The translations under genes were made by a program, and so were the position numbers. From the NCBI GenBank assembly GCA_016702645.1, contig JADJDP010000002.1, positions 124,001-188,000 on the forward strand: a DNA stretch of 64,000 bases, given 5' to 3'. Of the stretch, positions 63,210 through 64,000 are shown piece by piece. The DNA is from Flavobacteriales bacterium (GTDB lineage: Bacteria > Bacteroidota > Bacteroidia > Flavobacteriales_F > PHOS-HE28). Under the pieces are notes generated by a model. It was not told the DNA's origin. It worked only from the letters and a program-made list of their open reading frames with translations, and made no database searches. Each line of letters begins with the position of its first letter. Within the stretch, counting starts at the first letter, position 1.

Positions 63210-64000
63210 GCGCGCGCCTGCTTTTGCTCCTGTGCGTGCTGCTTCCGGCCGCCTTGCGCGGGCAACAGCTCTCGCAGTACACGCAGTACGTCTTCAACCA
63301 TTTCAGCGTGAACCCCGCCGTGGCCGGCAGCAAGGATTGCCTGGATGTGCGCCTAGGCTATCGCAAGCAATGGAGCGGTTTCGACGGTGCACCCACCACG
63401 GGTTGGGCCAGCTTGCACGGCACCATCACCCCCAAGGGGAAGCCTTTCCAGAAGAACAAGCACGGGGTGGGCATGTTCATCGAATCGGACAACGCGGGGC
63501 ATTGGGGCTACACACGATTGCTGCTCGCCTACGCCTACCACATGCAGATGTCGCAGGACTACTACATGTCCCTGGGCTTCTTCGGTGGCGCGCAACAGAT
63601 GAAGTTCGATACCGGCGAAGCGCTGGCGGTGCAGTTCAACGATCCCGCGCTCGATGGCAAATCCAGCAGCGTGGTGATCCCGGAGATCACGCCCGGCATC
63701 TGGGCCTACAGCAAGAAGGCCTGGGCGGGCATCAGCATGCACCAGGCGCTCGGGAACACCATCAAGGACATCGGCCTGGACTCGAAGCTCGCACGCCAGT
63801 TCATGCTCAGCGCCGGTTACAAGGCCCGCATCGGAAGGAAGACCGCGCTGATACCATGCATGCTCACCAAGTTCAGCAAGGGTGTGCCACCAGCCTTGGA
63901 CATCAACGCCATGGTGGAGTGGAACCGGCAGTTCGGGGTGGGCGTGGGCTACCGCAACAGCGACGCGGTCACCTTCCTCATGAAAGTGAGTTTCGCCAAG
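63206..64000 (+). CDS. PorP/SprF family type IX secretion system membrane protein (3' truncated)
   Basis: 265 residues are visible and the frame runs off the window end. A signal peptide (LLLLLCVLLPAALRGQQ) is followed by LSQYTQYVFNHFSVNPAVAG and CLDVRLGYRKQWSGFDGAPT, the family hallmark, and barrel strands. PorP/SprF-like proteins bind the sorting domains of type IX cargo at the outer membrane; the gene directly upstream encodes a fitting cargo. The end at 64000 is not a stop codon. Confidence 0.88.
   Translation, partial: MSARLLLLLCVLLPAALRGQQLSQYTQYVFNHFSVNPAVAGSKDCLDVRLGYRKQWSGFDGAPTTGWASLHGTITPKGKPFQKNKHGVGMFIESDNAGHWGYTRLLLAYAYHMQMSQDYYMSLGFFGGAQQMKFDTGEALAVQFNDPALDGKSSSVVIPEITPGIWAYSKKAWAGISMHQALGNTIKDIGLDSKLARQFMLSAGYKARIGRKTALIPCMLTKFSKGVPPALDINAMVEWNRQFGVGVGYRNSDAVTFLMKVSFAK

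Overview
The window comes from a GC-rich member of the Bacteroidota, most likely a high-GC Flavobacteriales-type bacterium known from assembled environmental DNA. The support is a PorP/SprF-family type IX secretion protein at the right edge, secreted proteins ending in gliding-motility-type (CHU_C-like) or type IX sorting domains, the long two-domain form of IspG, a menaquinone gene (menB), and start-proximal boxes of the form TAnnTTYG that match the Bacteroidota -7 promoter element. Shine-Dalgarno sequences are not prominent.

Left part, 1-33 kb: mostly housekeeping genes. In order: the end of an LD-carboxypeptidase, a DUF4412 protein, YraN, an RsuA/RluB-type pseudouridine synthase with an Arg/Ser-rich leader, an AsmA-like protein, a sensor kinase, HemW, a cyclase-family hydrolase, a YjbR protein, DUF502, a coiled-coil secreted protein, an EamA transporter, IspG and a CpcT/CpeT-like protein. 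Next come a small HTH regulator with its membrane partner, an NAD(P)-binding protein, an M23 peptidase, a DUF3108 protein and leuS. leuS is interrupted by about 360 bp of unrelated sequence. The cluster ftsX-DUF3098-uppP-truB-queA-ispD follows, then a small toxin-antitoxin pair, rlmN, an outer-membrane protein, a polyprenyl diphosphate synthase, a YwqK lipoprotein and dnaG. IspD and IspG (MEP pathway), the polyprenyl synthase, UppP and MenB together outline isoprenoid, lipid-carrier and quinone supply.

Middle part, 33-58 kb: an accessory region. It opens with a striking array of fifteen 21-bp units, each starting with the palindrome GCGATCGC or a near match. After it come large secreted proteins: an FG-GAP/P-domain protein, a beta-helix protein, a protein with a type IX sorting tail, a roughly 1,940-residue PKD-type protein, and a YadA-head/peptidase-S74 fibre. 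Two tandem TPR-LytS-type kinases and a LytTR response regulator lie among them, which suggests signal-controlled surface structures. This part carries far more frameshifts than the housekeeping part, so many genes appear as fragments.

Right part, 58-64 kb: a cation diffusion facilitator, a 47-residue conserved protein, menB, a secreted protein, tRNA-Arg(CCT), a CHU_C-type secreted protein, and a PorP/SprF gene that runs off the end. Many intergenic spaces hold imperfect inverted repeats from a few word-like families.
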